Origin: Nitrospirota bacterium
GTDB taxonomy: Bacteria; Nitrospirota; Thermodesulfovibrionia; Thermodesulfovibrionales; UBA6898
Direction: 5' to 3'
DNA length: 48,527 bases
Assembly: GCA_004321925.1 (NCBI GenBank)
Contig: SCQH01000001.1
Span: 1 to 48,527 of the forward strand
Part shown: in pieces, positions 35,261 through 44,838 of the stretch
Layout: each line of letters begins with the position of its first letter
How positions within the stretch are numbered: position 1 is the first letter of the stretch
Program-made: the position numbers and the translations under genes
Notes under the pieces: generated by a model
The model's input: only the letters and a program-made list of their open reading frames with translations
What the model was told of the DNA's origin: nothing
Database searches by the model: none

Positions 35261-35896
35261 TCATCTACCTTTTATTCCTTCTTCCCGGGCCCTCTCCTCT
35301 TCCAGCCGGTCCAGGACCCTTATGACCTGCTCAGGAGAAGGGAACCCGTTGAGACGTCTCCAGACCCCCCTGCGGCCGTCACCGATCAGTATGGCCGGCG
35401 GATGTTTGGCCTTGTCCCGGGAATAGACATCAAGCCCGGTCAATATCCGGTCAACGTGCTGCTTCTTCCCGGTCAGAAAGGTCCAGCCCGTCTGCGCCTT
35501 CTGCCGTTCTGCATACTGCTTCAGTCTCGGGGGGGTGTCAGTGGCCGGATCGATAGAAAGAGATATCAGGCGCACATCCCTTTCGAGCCTGTTTCCGAGG
35601 AGTTCCTGGGTCCTGACAAATATGGCGTCCAGCACCGGGCAGATGGTTGTGCAGGTAGTATAGATGAACGTTATGGCGACCAGCTTGTCGCTGATCAGAT
35701 CACTTTTGAACCGCAGATATTTCCCCTGCTGGTCCTGAAGTTCAAGGTCCGGGAGTGTTATGCTGACGGAGTCAGCGCCGGGCGAAGTACGCGGTTTCGG
35801 CAGCCCGGGCCCTTCTGCCCCTGCGATCGGCCCGGAGGGCAGGACCACCGGATGGCAGAGCAGCAGCAGAAGCCCTATCACGAGGGACCTTGTCAC
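35261..35896 (-). CDS. SCO1/SenC-type copper chaperone
   Basis: Thioredoxin-fold copper-binding protein of 211 residues with a signal peptide or anchor at residues 1-26. The copper site is complete: CTTIC (Cys82, Cys86) and His165 (AKHPPAILIGD). SCO proteins deliver copper to the CuA centre of cytochrome oxidase or act as periplasmic thiol-disulfide proteins; next to two multicopper oxidases the likely job is copper loading of these enzymes. It overlaps the beta-propeller gene by four bases (ATGA). Confidence 0.92.
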   Translation of the reverse strand: MTRSLVIGLLLLLCHPVVLPSGPIAGAEGPGLPKPRTSPGADSVSITLPDLELQDQQGKYLRFKSDLISDKLVAITFIYTTCTTICPVLDAIFVRTQELLGNRLERDVRLISLSIDPATDTPPRLKQYAERQKAQTGWTFLTGKKQHVDRILTGLDVYSRDKAKHPPAILIGDGRRGVWRRLNGFPSPEQVIRVLDRLEEERAREEGIKGR

Positions 35897-37866
35897 CGTG
35901 CCTCCCGCCTCCTTCCTGTCTCCCTGAGATCACTGTCTTTTGCATTCAAAACTGAGTAGGGTATCCGGGCATAGCCGGCATTGAGCGAACGGCTCCCAAG
36001 GAAAAGGTAGTATACGCCCGGCTCAGGGACCCTGATGCGTATTTCGTACGACCCGTTCTCTAGCGGTACTGCCGGATAGCGCTGTTTCCAGGCACCGGGG
36101 GTGCGCGTGAGAATGGTCGTGATATCGCCGACCCCGGTGATCGGTTCGTTGCTGTCCAGATCTTTCAAACGGAACCGGAAGACAGTCTCTGTTCCGGCGA
36201 TGATCGTATTGTCCTCGGTCAGAACATCCACCCTAACCTGCTTTTTGTCATCCTTCCCGGCCGCTGAAGGGTCAGGCTTTGCATCGAATTCGAAGCAGGC
36301 GGTCAGCCGCGGTGAGTCCAGGAGCATCGCCACCCGGTATCTTCCCGCCAGCGGAAGCTTCGTCTTCGCTGAGTAGGTCCCTTTGGCCGTCTCCCGTATG
36401 TTCCTGTCTATGACATGGACCGCCCTGGGCACCCGGCCGTAGCTCCGGAAACTTCCCATCGAGACCTCCATGCCTTCCATATAGTAGTATATCAACCCGT
36501 CAGCCGGATTGGTTATGAGCACTGTCGCATTTTCACCGGAGGGGACGATCGTATCGGCAGATGCATGGTTCAGGTATTCTCCCGGCGGTCTTTCCCCTGC
36601 AACGATCTTCAGCACGGGAAGGTTCTCATCCCTGCCGACCGAAGACATGGGGATGACCGCAACATCCGCGGCACCGGACAATTGTATATAGGCAAACCCC
36701 TCAGTAAACGAGATCCTGTCCGGCCCCCTTCCGACGGCGGTCTTCTGGACGATCCGGCCCATGGAGGAATCGAGTATCTCGACCGTACCTTCTTTCTTAT
36801 TCGTCACAAAGCCCCAGCGTCCGCCCGGTTCGAAACGCACGGATGCAAGACCTGGTTTCAGGGTTATCTGCCTGATGAGTTCACGGCTTTCAGTATCGAT
36901 GACCGCTACGGTCCCGGAGGTCTCATGGACCACATATACCGCGTGTGCCAGACCGGACGCCGCGATCGCCATTGGCCGGTCCCCTGTCCTGATCTCTCTG
37001 ATCTTCTTCAGCGTCTGGATATCGACGACTGAAACAGTCCCGTCCTCTGCATTGGTAATGAAAGCGCTCAGGCTGTCCTCGGAAAAGGCTATCTCATGAT
37101 GCCCTCTTCCGGTCCGAATGGTTGCGGCAGGGCTCAGGGTGACTGCGTCGATGACCGTGACTCCGCCCACACCGGTGTCAGCAGGATCATTCCCCACCCA
37201 GAGATAGCGGGCATCGGGCTGCAGGGCAATACGCACAGGATTGATGCCGGCATCGATGTTCTTCAGGACGCTGAAGGTTTCGGTATCCAGGACAGCGACC
37301 TGGCCCGCCTTCGGCATGGTGACAAAGAGCCGCCTGTCGTTCCTCCCCCTGACCCAGTCCTCTCCCGGTCTGTTGAGCAGGATCATCGCAAGGAGGTTCG
37401 TCCTGCCTGTCATGGCGACCAGTGGGTCGATGACCGAGATGCTGGCATCATCGTTCATCGAGAGTATGTAGTAGGTATTCAGGTCAATGTCCGGCCTGGA
37501 GGCCAGATTCCCCTTCAGGTAGACCTTGATCTTTTCCCTGCAGGCGGCTGCCGGGTCATTATCCGCCTTTTCTGCCGGCTTGATGAGGTCCAGCCAGACA
37601 GCGGGCCTCAGGCCTGAGACCGGCGCGCCTGATGATGCATCACTGATATGAAACCTGACCGATGCCAGGTCCCCTTGTGTGACGACCTTCGACCCGCCTG
37701 CGGGGTCAACAGAAAAGTTTATACTAAGGCCCTTTTCAACCACCTCGTTCAGGGACGCAGCGGCTGCAGCCACTCCCCGCGACAATAGGCCGGTCATGAG
37801 CAGACAGCAGAGAAAGACCCTGCAGCCCGGCCCGGGCCTTCTCCTGCCGGACAGCTGCCTTCTCAC
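35893..37866 (-). CDS. Secreted YVTN-type beta-propeller protein
   Basis: A 657-residue exported protein. GTG 37866 overlaps the stop of the giant oxidase gene (GTGA) and follows GAGGG; an ATG at 37890 would extend it back into that gene. After the signal sequence (FLCCLLMTGLLSRGVAAAAA) an Ig-like segment precedes a propeller of about seven repeats, for example GQVAVLDTETFSVLKNIDAG, GGVTVIDAVTLSPAATIRTG, GTVSVVDIQTLKKIREIRTG and GTVAVIDTESRELIRQITLK. A second beta-rich region forms the C-terminus (about 520-657). YVTN propellers bind proteins or cofactors on the cell surface and often accompany copper or quinohemoprotein enzymes. It has no heme motif. It is probably a structural partner of the giant oxidase. 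Confidence 0.88.
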   Translation of the reverse strand: MRRQLSGRRRPGPGCRVFLCCLLMTGLLSRGVAAAAASLNEVVEKGLSINFSVDPAGGSKVVTQGDLASVRFHISDASSGAPVSGLRPAVWLDLIKPAEKADNDPAAACREKIKVYLKGNLASRPDIDLNTYYILSMNDDASISVIDPLVAMTGRTNLLAMILLNRPGEDWVRGRNDRRLFVTMPKAGQVAVLDTETFSVLKNIDAGINPVRIALQPDARYLWVGNDPADTGVGGVTVIDAVTLSPAATIRTGRGHHEIAFSEDSLSAFITNAEDGTVSVVDIQTLKKIREIRTGDRPMAIAASGLAHAVYVVHETSGTVAVIDTESRELIRQITLKPGLASVRFEPGGRWGFVTNKKEGTVEILDSSMGRIVQKTAVGRGPDRISFTEGFAYIQLSGAADVAVIPMSSVGRDENLPVLKIVAGERPPGEYLNHASADTIVPSGENATVLITNPADGLIYYYMEGMEVSMGSFRSYGRVPRAVHVIDRNIRETAKGTYSAKTKLPLAGRYRVAMLLDSPRLTACFEFDAKPDPSAAGKDDKKQVRVDVLTEDNTIIAGTETVFRFRLKDLDSNEPITGVGDITTILTRTPGAWKQRYPAVPLENGSYEIRIRVPEPGVYYLFLGSRSLNAGYARIPYSVLNAKDSDLRETGRRREAR

Positions 37867-40800
37867 GGAGTGACCCTCAATATGCCCCACAGCCCCTGAT
37901 AGTTGCTGAAGGAGGCTTCATCCCTGAAAAGATAATCGCCCGGTATGCCAAAAAGTCCCCCTGCTCCGTTGGCAGGGATGACATCAAAGTGATTCCCCGG
38001 CCCGACTCCTTCCTGGCTGCCTATCATCTGGGAAAATGGGTTCTTCCCTATAGTGAGCGAATTATTGAGGTAAGGCTCCCGCTGCCAGACATGGCCATGC
38101 AGGGCAAAGACCGAATTCCGGTTGGCGCCCCCGGGCTGAAGCACCCGGAACCTGATCGGCGTCCCTGCTGTTGCCGTAAATACGGGGGCAACAGGGTCCC
38201 CGCCGCCTGTAGCGTCGTTCGAATAGGCGTTGGTATAATCGAACCGTCCGTTAAGGGTCAGCGGCAGCTGCGGGCTGATCCCGAGCCGGTACCACAGAGG
38301 CTCTGTCCGGTAATTGATCGCCTTATGCCCCGAATCCTCCGCGTCCTCGATCTCCGCCACCCACGGAAGCGGCGAACCAATACCGTCGCCGTATCTGAGG
38401 TTCAGATCGGTCTGCATGATAACAACAAAATCCCGGAACGATATGCCGCCGGCAGTAACGGTTGCTGAAGCACGCGTGCCGGGATCTTCAACCCAGGAGG
38501 AGCCGCTGGGCTCAATGATCAATGCACCCACCGCGCCCTTTCCGCTATGCTTGATCCGGTCGGAGGAGATCAGGTTGGTGGCGCCGAACTCGGCCGGTCT
38601 GCCGCGGTAGACATTGCCGTCAACCGTAACGTTTCCTGCATACCAGCGATACTGTTTTACACCGCCGGGCGGGACCGTCTGCACAGGATTTCTGCCGACA
38701 TTCGCCCCGTCGCTCCTGGTGATATCATATTCAACAAGCTGCGGGTGGAGGCCCACATGGCTCGAAGGCCTCACCTCGTTTGAGTTAAAGCCCATGACAA
38801 CCGGAGGCAGCGATGAAAAGCCGTCATAGTCCGGCAGCACCTCAGGGAGCCGGTTGCGAAGCGTCACGTTGATGCATTCACCGGCAGCAGCCCTCAGGAT
38901 GAGCGGTTCAACAGGGGCCCCGGGCTTCAGCATTCCGTTCTGGCCGAGGTCTGACGTCATGACATAGAGGATCGCCCCCGGGTCATGCAGCGGCCCTGTC
39001 CCGCCGGGAAAGACGAGCCCTCCCCCGCCATCTACCGGGTCAGGGGGAAGCAAGAGGGGGGCGATCCCGGTCCGGCGCGAATTATACGTGAGCGTCCCGC
39101 CCGGGAGAACGTTCCCGGCAGTGACCGCCGTGATGTCATAGGAACGGACCGGTGCGTTTACCGGGCAGACACCGCTGAAACCTGAATCATTCAGGATAGG
39201 CCACCCGGTCTGCGGGATGGGGTTGTTCGGCAAGGGGACCAGGTTGTTCGTCCGCCTTCCGAGAGAACGTAAGATACCCCACGCCCCGTTCCAGTAGCCT
39301 TCCTTCGACGAACTTACCGAGTAGAGATAGTCAGCCTCAGTGCCTATCTGGCCTTTTTCCCGGATGATCGGGGTCTTGAGCTGGAACTGCTCGGAGATGC
39401 CCATGGACTGTGCATTCCGGTACCCTGAGTTCGGGCTGTTGTATTCCTGCGTCCACTTGAGCCCATGCAGAGTGACAATATGGGACTCCTCTGTTGCCCC
39501 GACCTGCACCCTTATTTTCACCATGTCATTTTCATAAACCCTCAACAGAGGTGTATAGGGGTCGAGGCCGCCGGCGCCGAAGGTCAGAGGGTTGCCTGCC
39601 GGCCTGCCCGGGACGTACTGGTTATGCTGCGTGTTCAGCAGAGGGTCTGCACGTTCTATCAATGAAGAAAACGCATAGGAAAGATCTCCGGCAAGACCGG
39701 GAGCCTGTGTATTGGTCAACGGGTCGCGGATGCGGAGGGCCAACGGCTCATTACGGTAGTTGACCAGGAAGGTGCCGTCATCGGCTGCGGATATTGCGGT
39801 CGGACAGCCCTCTGCCGCCGAACTGCCGTTGGGACACTCCCGGGGTTTAGCAATAAGGAAGGGGAGTCCGACCTCGACCTTACCCGGCGGATTGATCGCC
39901 TTCGCAGGGTCAGGACGCGGATGAAGCGCATCCCCGCCGCCGCCTGCCTCATAGGCAATGCCAAAGTCTGCAACGTCGAGAAAGAATTCACGATAACTGT
40001 CAACGCCTTTTTCGATATTCGCCTGCCAGCTCGTGGGGCCTCCGTCCCCTGATGCGCGGTCCTGGTCAGTGCCGAAATAGACGCCTGTCTCAGGGTCGCG
40101 CCAGCGGGAACCCGAGGGTTCGATCAGAAGGGTGCTGTAGAGGCCTGCCTGCTGGTGCGAAGAAGGTCCGAGGTGGTCGTGCGAAAAAACGTTCCCGAGT
40201 CCCCGGTCCCGCCCCTCATTGTTGCGGAGCGGATCGACATACCAGCGCTGGATCGTTGCCCGGGCCCCGGTTATGTCCCTGCCGTTGAACGAGGGGCCGA
40301 AAAAGGTATGCGGCCTGGGTTCCGGGCAGGGTCCCGTTGCCGGCCCCGGCAGCGGCGGGCATTGGTTGAAGGCCCGGATCGCCGATATCCTTTCGCGGAT
40401 CTCGTCGGGGCTGAAGGTCGCGTCCTCATAATTCCAGCCGTTCGTCCCGCCGTCAGAGGAGAGGACCTCGAACTTTACCAGATGGATATGCTGCGATATG
40501 ATATCGGTCGGTGTCCGCACCTGAAAATCGTCCTGCTCATAGACATTCGGGACGAGATTCGTATGGTATGCGGTCACGCAGTCGCCGCTGTTGGCGCGCA
40601 TAACGAGCGGCTGGGGCGGCCTGATACCCTCGACCGTCGGCAGCGCATCCTTCCAGAGCGTCACAATGCGTGACTGCGGGAAATGCCAGCCGGCCTTGTT
40701 CAGGACCATGTCGAACTGGATGTCGGCCATCTTATAGATCCTCGGCAGACCGGTCGGCTCCCCGTTGTCCGCCCTGCAAGGGTCGGCATAGGGTGCGCCC

Positions 40801-42902
40801 TGCTGCGGGGGAAGACCATTAAGCTCATAGAACGAAGGGTTCCCTTCAGGGGTATATGAGGGATGGAACCGGATCGCGTGGGCATTCATCGCATTCTGCT
40901 CCTGTGGCTCACCTGTCTCCCTGAAAAATACGGACCCTGCCGAGATAACCTCCTTGCTGAAATCAAGAGGCGTCTCAGTATGTGTTGCTTCTCCGGAAAG
41001 GAGGATATGCCGGGGCAGTCCTCCGTCCATGCGGGGGGCAGACTCGTCCATGAAATTGTCCGCTGGGTTCTCCAGTACCATGTCAAGCGGAGGTGACGGC
41101 GGGCGATGGCCTGCAACCCCGGGGATAAAGAACGGGAACCCGAAGTTTTTTCCCGCTGCCAGGTCAGAGGTATCAAACTGTATCTGTCCGTCCACGATAA
41201 ATGCCTTTCCCGGCATCGGCGGCATGGGGTTCCCCGGGACCGGCACGATCGCAGGGATCGGCGTGCCCGCAGCTATCTCCCCGTCAGGGAGGGCCCGCGC
41301 TCCTGCGGCAGGCCTTCCGTCCGGGTCCAGCAGGGTACCTGCCTCGAACACGTCATGGTTTCTCCAGAGCTCCCACATGCCCTGCGCAAAATGGGGATAG
41401 AAATGGCAGTGGAATATCGAATCCCCCGGCGCCCTGTTGCGGTTCCCACCGCCGTTATAGACCATCTCATACGTATAACCCGACCCCGGACCTATGTGCT
41501 GGGCATCCAGGTAGTTGGAATTGTCGTCATCCGGGGTGAAGAGCCACTGGTGCTGGTGCAGGTGAAAGATATGGTGCTCCTTGGGTCCTGCATGCAGGTT
41601 CCTGATCTTGGTATGGTCTCCTATATAGCCATGATGTACGTTCGAGGGATCATCCGGATAAAAGGCCATTGTTGCCTTTGGTCCGCCGGTGATCCTCCCG
41701 AAAAATGCTGCATTTGCCGGTACGTCGACGACCATGGCAGGATCTCCGACAGCCCAGGATGTCAGAAAGAATTCCTCGAACTTGCAGCCGGCACAATTCC
41801 GCATGGGGCCGACGCCAAGCCTGTTTGCGACAATTTCGGGGCCGACAGCGGCAGAGCCGTAATTGATGGCAAAGCCATCCTTTACCCCGGCCAGAGTTGA
41901 ACTGAAGAGCGGGTCGCTGAAAATAGGGAAGGCCTGCTGGAGGGTCGATTCATCATGGAATATCACGGTGAACTCCCGGAACGGCCGGTCCCGGTCAGGG
42001 TATGCCGGGTTGACGGGATAGGTCCCTGCGGGAAAGCCGCCCCTGCCGGGTCCGGTGATGATGGCGTTGAGGTCTGAATGGACCAGCGTGTTGTTGTCAA
42101 GGACCCTCAGGACCGGGCGTCCCGCGAGCGGCCCGCTGCTGTAGCGTGCCTCATAGTCGATGATCGGATGGCCGTCAGGGGTCGTTCCGATGGTTGCCTC
42201 TGCAAGGTCGGCCTGGGTCACCTGGCTCCGGTACCACTCAGAACCCTGCGGCTCCACGTTGATGGCGCCGAAGAGACCGGAAGGCGTATGACCACCGTTG
42301 CCCTCGCCCCCGGCGGTCGCGCCCATGCTGTAGAGCAGGTAGGTATTTTCCCGCTCTGCATAGAGCGTATAGGTACGGGACTGCCCCGGGCCAACCAGGC
42401 TGCTGCTGTTGCGTCCGACCTTTGACCCGTCGTCAGCGCTGCTGCTGACAGCCTGCATACCGTTCACATGGATCGATACGTTCCTTGTAGCCGGCTGCTC
42501 AAGGACTTCCCGGGCATTGGGATTATCATCGACCTCAGCAACAATGGCTGAAGGCGACAGCAGGTTCGTAAAATGTATCTGCAGACAGCCCCCGGCATGC
42601 ATGCGAAGCACCAGCGGCCGCGGCCGCTTGTCAGACCTCAGGGAGACCTGTCCGGGAACTCCTCCTGATCCGATCGGCTGTCCTGAGAGACTATGGACCA
42701 CATCTTCCCTCAGGGCAAAGATCATGGCGGCAGGATTGACCGCGCCAAGCCGGTTGTAGAAAATGACCTCATCCAGGGCAACAACATTTGCGACCAGGCA
42801 GTCCGCGGCCCCGGCTTCCGCCGGGAAACCGGACAGGCATACGAGCCCGGCCAGGACGATCATTATCATACTCACTGTTCCGTAACGAAGCTTTTCAGCC
42901 AT
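37863..42902 (-). CDS. Giant multicopper oxidase (MofA/OmpB-like size and motifs)
   Basis: A secreted 1679-residue cupredoxin-repeat oxidase. ATG 42902 is chosen over an upstream in-frame ATG (42944) because GGGAGGA lies five bases before it and a signal peptide starts at once (KLRYGTVSMIMIVLAGLVCL). Copper motifs in order: HHIFHLHQHQW (443-453), HCHFYPHFAQGM (498-509), QHIHLVKF (804-811), HDHLGPSSHQQ (908-918), HIVTLHG (1141-1147) and HGHVW (1602-1606). Thus the usual C-terminal-type motifs come before the usual N-terminal-type ones. An isolated CxxC (370-373) sits in NCAGCKFEE. The size recalls MofA of Leptothrix and OmpB of Geobacter, implicated in Mn or Fe redox chemistry; that comparison is from memory. 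It follows a receiver-protein gene by 38 bases. Confidence 0.9.
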   Translation of the reverse strand: MAEKLRYGTVSMIMIVLAGLVCLSGFPAEAGAADCLVANVVALDEVIFYNRLGAVNPAAMIFALREDVVHSLSGQPIGSGGVPGQVSLRSDKRPRPLVLRMHAGGCLQIHFTNLLSPSAIVAEVDDNPNAREVLEQPATRNVSIHVNGMQAVSSSADDGSKVGRNSSSLVGPGQSRTYTLYAERENTYLLYSMGATAGGEGNGGHTPSGLFGAINVEPQGSEWYRSQVTQADLAEATIGTTPDGHPIIDYEARYSSGPLAGRPVLRVLDNNTLVHSDLNAIITGPGRGGFPAGTYPVNPAYPDRDRPFREFTVIFHDESTLQQAFPIFSDPLFSSTLAGVKDGFAINYGSAAVGPEIVANRLGVGPMRNCAGCKFEEFFLTSWAVGDPAMVVDVPANAAFFGRITGGPKATMAFYPDDPSNVHHGYIGDHTKIRNLHAGPKEHHIFHLHQHQWLFTPDDDNSNYLDAQHIGPGSGYTYEMVYNGGGNRNRAPGDSIFHCHFYPHFAQGMWELWRNHDVFEAGTLLDPDGRPAAGARALPDGEIAAGTPIPAIVPVPGNPMPPMPGKAFIVDGQIQFDTSDLAAGKNFGFPFFIPGVAGHRPPSPPLDMVLENPADNFMDESAPRMDGGLPRHILLSGEATHTETPLDFSKEVISAGSVFFRETGEPQEQNAMNAHAIRFHPSYTPEGNPSFYELNGLPPQQGAPYADPCRADNGEPTGLPRIYKMADIQFDMVLNKAGWHFPQSRIVTLWKDALPTVEGIRPPQPLVMRANSGDCVTAYHTNLVPNVYEQDDFQVRTPTDIISQHIHLVKFEVLSSDGGTNGWNYEDATFSPDEIRERISAIRAFNQCPPLPGPATGPCPEPRPHTFFGPSFNGRDITGARATIQRWYVDPLRNNEGRDRGLGNVFSHDHLGPSSHQQAGLYSTLLIEPSGSRWRDPETGVYFGTDQDRASGDGGPTSWQANIEKGVDSYREFFLDVADFGIAYEAGGGGDALHPRPDPAKAINPPGKVEVGLPFLIAKPRECPNGSSAAEGCPTAISAADDGTFLVNYRNEPLALRIRDPLTNTQAPGLAGDLSYAFSSLIERADPLLNTQHNQYVPGRPAGNPLTFGAGGLDPYTPLLRVYENDMVKIRVQVGATEESHIVTLHGLKWTQEYNSPNSGYRNAQSMGISEQFQLKTPIIREKGQIGTEADYLYSVSSSKEGYWNGAWGILRSLGRRTNNLVPLPNNPIPQTGWPILNDSGFSGVCPVNAPVRSYDITAVTAGNVLPGGTLTYNSRRTGIAPLLLPPDPVDGGGGLVFPGGTGPLHDPGAILYVMTSDLGQNGMLKPGAPVEPLILRAAAGECINVTLRNRLPEVLPDYDGFSSLPPVVMGFNSNEVRPSSHVGLHPQLVEYDITRSDGANVGRNPVQTVPPGGVKQYRWYAGNVTVDGNVYRGRPAEFGATNLISSDRIKHSGKGAVGALIIEPSGSSWVEDPGTRASATVTAGGISFRDFVVIMQTDLNLRYGDGIGSPLPWVAEIEDAEDSGHKAINYRTEPLWYRLGISPQLPLTLNGRFDYTNAYSNDATGGGDPVAPVFTATAGTPIRFRVLQPGGANRNSVFALHGHVWQREPYLNNSLTIGKNPFSQMIGSQEGVGPGNHFDVIPANGAGGLFGIPGDYLFRDEASFSNYQGLWGILRVTP

Positions 42903-42940
42903 CTCTGTCCTCCCAATGTTTATATCTGCAATATTTCTTT

Positions 42941-43318
42941 TCATCTTCCTGAAAGTCTGTCTATCTCTTCGCCCAGTTCATACAGCAACTGATCAAGACC
43001 GAAGGGCTTGGCTAGACATTGGGAGACCCGGAACGGCAGAAGCCGTTCACTCACCTCCGCGCTATCGTTCCCCGTCATCACCATTACTGTTACGGAAGGA
43101 TAATTCTTTGCGGTATGGGCCAGGAGCTCAAATCCGTCCATGACCGGCATATTCAGGTCCGTGATGAGCATGTCGATCCGATGGGAGCTCATGATATCAA
43201 CCGCCCTCTGGCCGTTCTTGGCAGAAAGGATCGTCAGCCGCTCAAAACGTTTTCTGAGGTTGCAGCACAGATACAAAAGAAGTGCCGCATCATCGTCCAC
43301 TATCAGTATCTTCTTCAT
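42941..43318 (-). CDS. Stand-alone receiver-domain protein
   Basis: A 125-residue CheY-like receiver with no output domain: acidic pocket IVDDD, phospho-acceptor Asp54 (MLITDLNMPVMDG), Thr82 and Lys104 (CLAKPFG). The start at 43318 follows GGAGAG. It is the first gene behind the -24/-12 promoter and is separated by only 38 bases from the giant oxidase, so a cytoplasmic signalling protein is co-transcribed with secreted copper enzymes. It may compete for phosphate from the adjacent kinase and so give feedback (inference). Confidence 0.88.
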   Translation of the reverse strand: MKKILIVDDDAALLLYLCCNLRKRFERLTILSAKNGQRAVDIMSSHRIDMLITDLNMPVMDGFELLAHTAKNYPSVTVMVMTGNDSAEVSERLLPFRVSQCLAKPFGLDQLLYELGEEIDRLSGR

Positions 43319-43377
43319 CTCTCCTCACTGGTCGGGATACGATCGTGATTAATATTTTTTAATAGTACTGATGATTG

Positions 43378-43393
43378 AGCAATAACGAGGCCA
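43378..43393 (-). promoter_or_regulatory. Sigma-54 (-24/-12) promoter of the oxidase operon
   Basis: On the minus strand TGGCCTCGTTATTGCT matches the sigma-54 consensus at the key positions: GG and GC separated by exactly 10 bp, with TGGC and TTGCW intact. Predicted transcription starts near 43367, 49 bases before the receiver gene. The gene just upstream encodes a sigma-54 activator. Confidence 0.72.
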
Positions 43394-43487
43394 GACAGAG
43401 GAAAACTTATTATGCCTTAAAATTAGTGAGTTAAGCGTGAGAGAGACGAGAGGGAGGATTTATAAGGCTCAAAACAGGCCGGTCATT

Positions 43488-43497
43488 ATGGGCCCAT
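43488..43497. promoter_or_regulatory. Palindrome, candidate activator-binding site
   Basis: ATGGGCCCAT, a perfect 10-bp palindrome, lies between the activator gene's stop and the -24/-12 promoter, centred about 125 bp upstream of the predicted start, a usual distance for NtrC-family enhancers. Only one copy is present, so support is weak. A looser CTTAA-N10-TTAAG repeat lies at 43416-43435. Confidence 0.35.
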
Positions 43498-43500
43498 GGC

Positions 43501-44838
43501 TCATTTCAGGCCGAATTCCTTCAGCTTTCGTTTGAAAGTGGACAGAGGGACCCCGAGCTCCCTTGCAGTCTTCGTTACATTGCCCGAGAACGTCCTGAAC
43601 GCAGCAGTTATATATCTCTTTTCCATCTCCTCAAGGGGGAGGATCTCAGGAGGGTCGGGCAATGCATTAACCGGTCCATCGGCAGCGTTCCTCTTTCCCA
43701 GGAGTTCAGATGGCCTCAGATCAGGTCCGGTTGCCAGGATGACCGCCCTCTCAAGGATATTCTTCAGCTCCCGGACATTGCCCGGCCAGTCATACTGTTG
43801 CAGCCGCTGCATCTCCGGGTCCGACAACCGGAATACCCTGCCGCCCTTTATCCTGGCGAGAAGGTAGCTGCAGAGCTCGGGTATGTCCCGTGACCTCTCC
43901 CGCAACGACGGGATGATTATCCGCAGGACGCTTAAGCGGTAGTAGAGATCTTTTCTGAAGGTCCGGCCGATGGCCTCCTCGATGTTGATATTGGTCGCCG
44001 CAATGATCCGTACATTGACAGGGGTCACGTTCTCGCTGCCGAGCCTCCTCACCTTTTTTTCCTCAAGGACATCGAGCAGTTTTGACTGCAGGTGAAGCGG
44101 CATCTCCCCGATCTCGTCCAGGAAGAGCGTCCCGTTTTCGGCCATCTCCACGATCCCTTTTCTTGTCTTGGCCGCACCGGTGAACGCACCTTTTTCATAG
44201 CCGAAGAGCTCCGCCTCGATCAGGTTTTCGGGCAGCGCGGTACAGTTGATGCTCAGAAACGGGAATTGCCTGGCCCCGCTCTTCATATGGATCGTCTTTG
44301 CAATGAGGTTCTTGCCCGTCCCTGTCTCTCCCGAGATCAGGACAGGGACATCGGAGGAGGCAGCGAGAGCGACCAGCCTCAGGACATCACTCATCCCGGT
44401 GCTGCCGACGACGACCGTTTCGCTCGACTCCCTGTCTGCGAGCACCCTGAAACGTTCATCGGCATTATGCCGTTCGACCGCCTTATCTACCACCACCGGG
44501 AGGATCTTATGGTAGGTGTGCCCCCTGCCCTTGATAAGGTAATCATAGGCCCCGGCCTTCATGGCCCTGACCGCGATCTCCTCGTCCCCCGCGCCGGTCG
44601 TTATGATCACCGGGATATCGGTCTTCAGGGCAAGGATATCAAAGGCAGTTCCGTCACCCAGCAGATAGTCCGAGATAATGACATCGAAAGACCCGTCATC
44701 GATCCTCTTTTTCGCCTCAGCGACCGAACTGACCATAGTATAGTTATAGGGAAGATCTTCACCGGCCACGAAACGCCGGAAAGCCATCCGGTCGACCTCG
44801 TCATCCTCCACCAACAAGATCCTTATGGGCGCCGTCAT
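43501..44838 (-). CDS. NtrC-family sigma-54-dependent response regulator
   Basis: A 445-residue transcription activator. Residues about 1-120 form a receiver with phospho-acceptor Asp57 (FDVIISDYLLGDG). The AAA+ domain has GETGTGK (Walker A), the sigma-54-contacting GAFTGA loop, GTLFLDEIGE (Walker B) and the arginine-finger region FRKDLYYRLSVLRI. A Fis-type helix-turn-helix ends the protein (NVTKTARELGVPLSTFKRKL). ATG 44838 overlaps the kinase stop (ATGA); a GTG three codons earlier is possible. It points at the -24/-12 promoter just downstream and probably activates the oxidase operon. Confidence 0.93.
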   Translation of the reverse strand: MTAPIRILLVEDDEVDRMAFRRFVAGEDLPYNYTMVSSVAEAKKRIDDGSFDVIISDYLLGDGTAFDILALKTDIPVIITTGAGDEEIAVRAMKAGAYDYLIKGRGHTYHKILPVVVDKAVERHNADERFRVLADRESSETVVVGSTGMSDVLRLVALAASSDVPVLISGETGTGKNLIAKTIHMKSGARQFPFLSINCTALPENLIEAELFGYEKGAFTGAAKTRKGIVEMAENGTLFLDEIGEMPLHLQSKLLDVLEEKKVRRLGSENVTPVNVRIIAATNINIEEAIGRTFRKDLYYRLSVLRIIIPSLRERSRDIPELCSYLLARIKGGRVFRLSDPEMQRLQQYDWPGNVRELKNILERAVILATGPDLRPSELLGKRNAADGPVNALPDPPEILPLEEMEKRYITAAFRTFSGNVTKTARELGVPLSTFKRKLKEFGLK

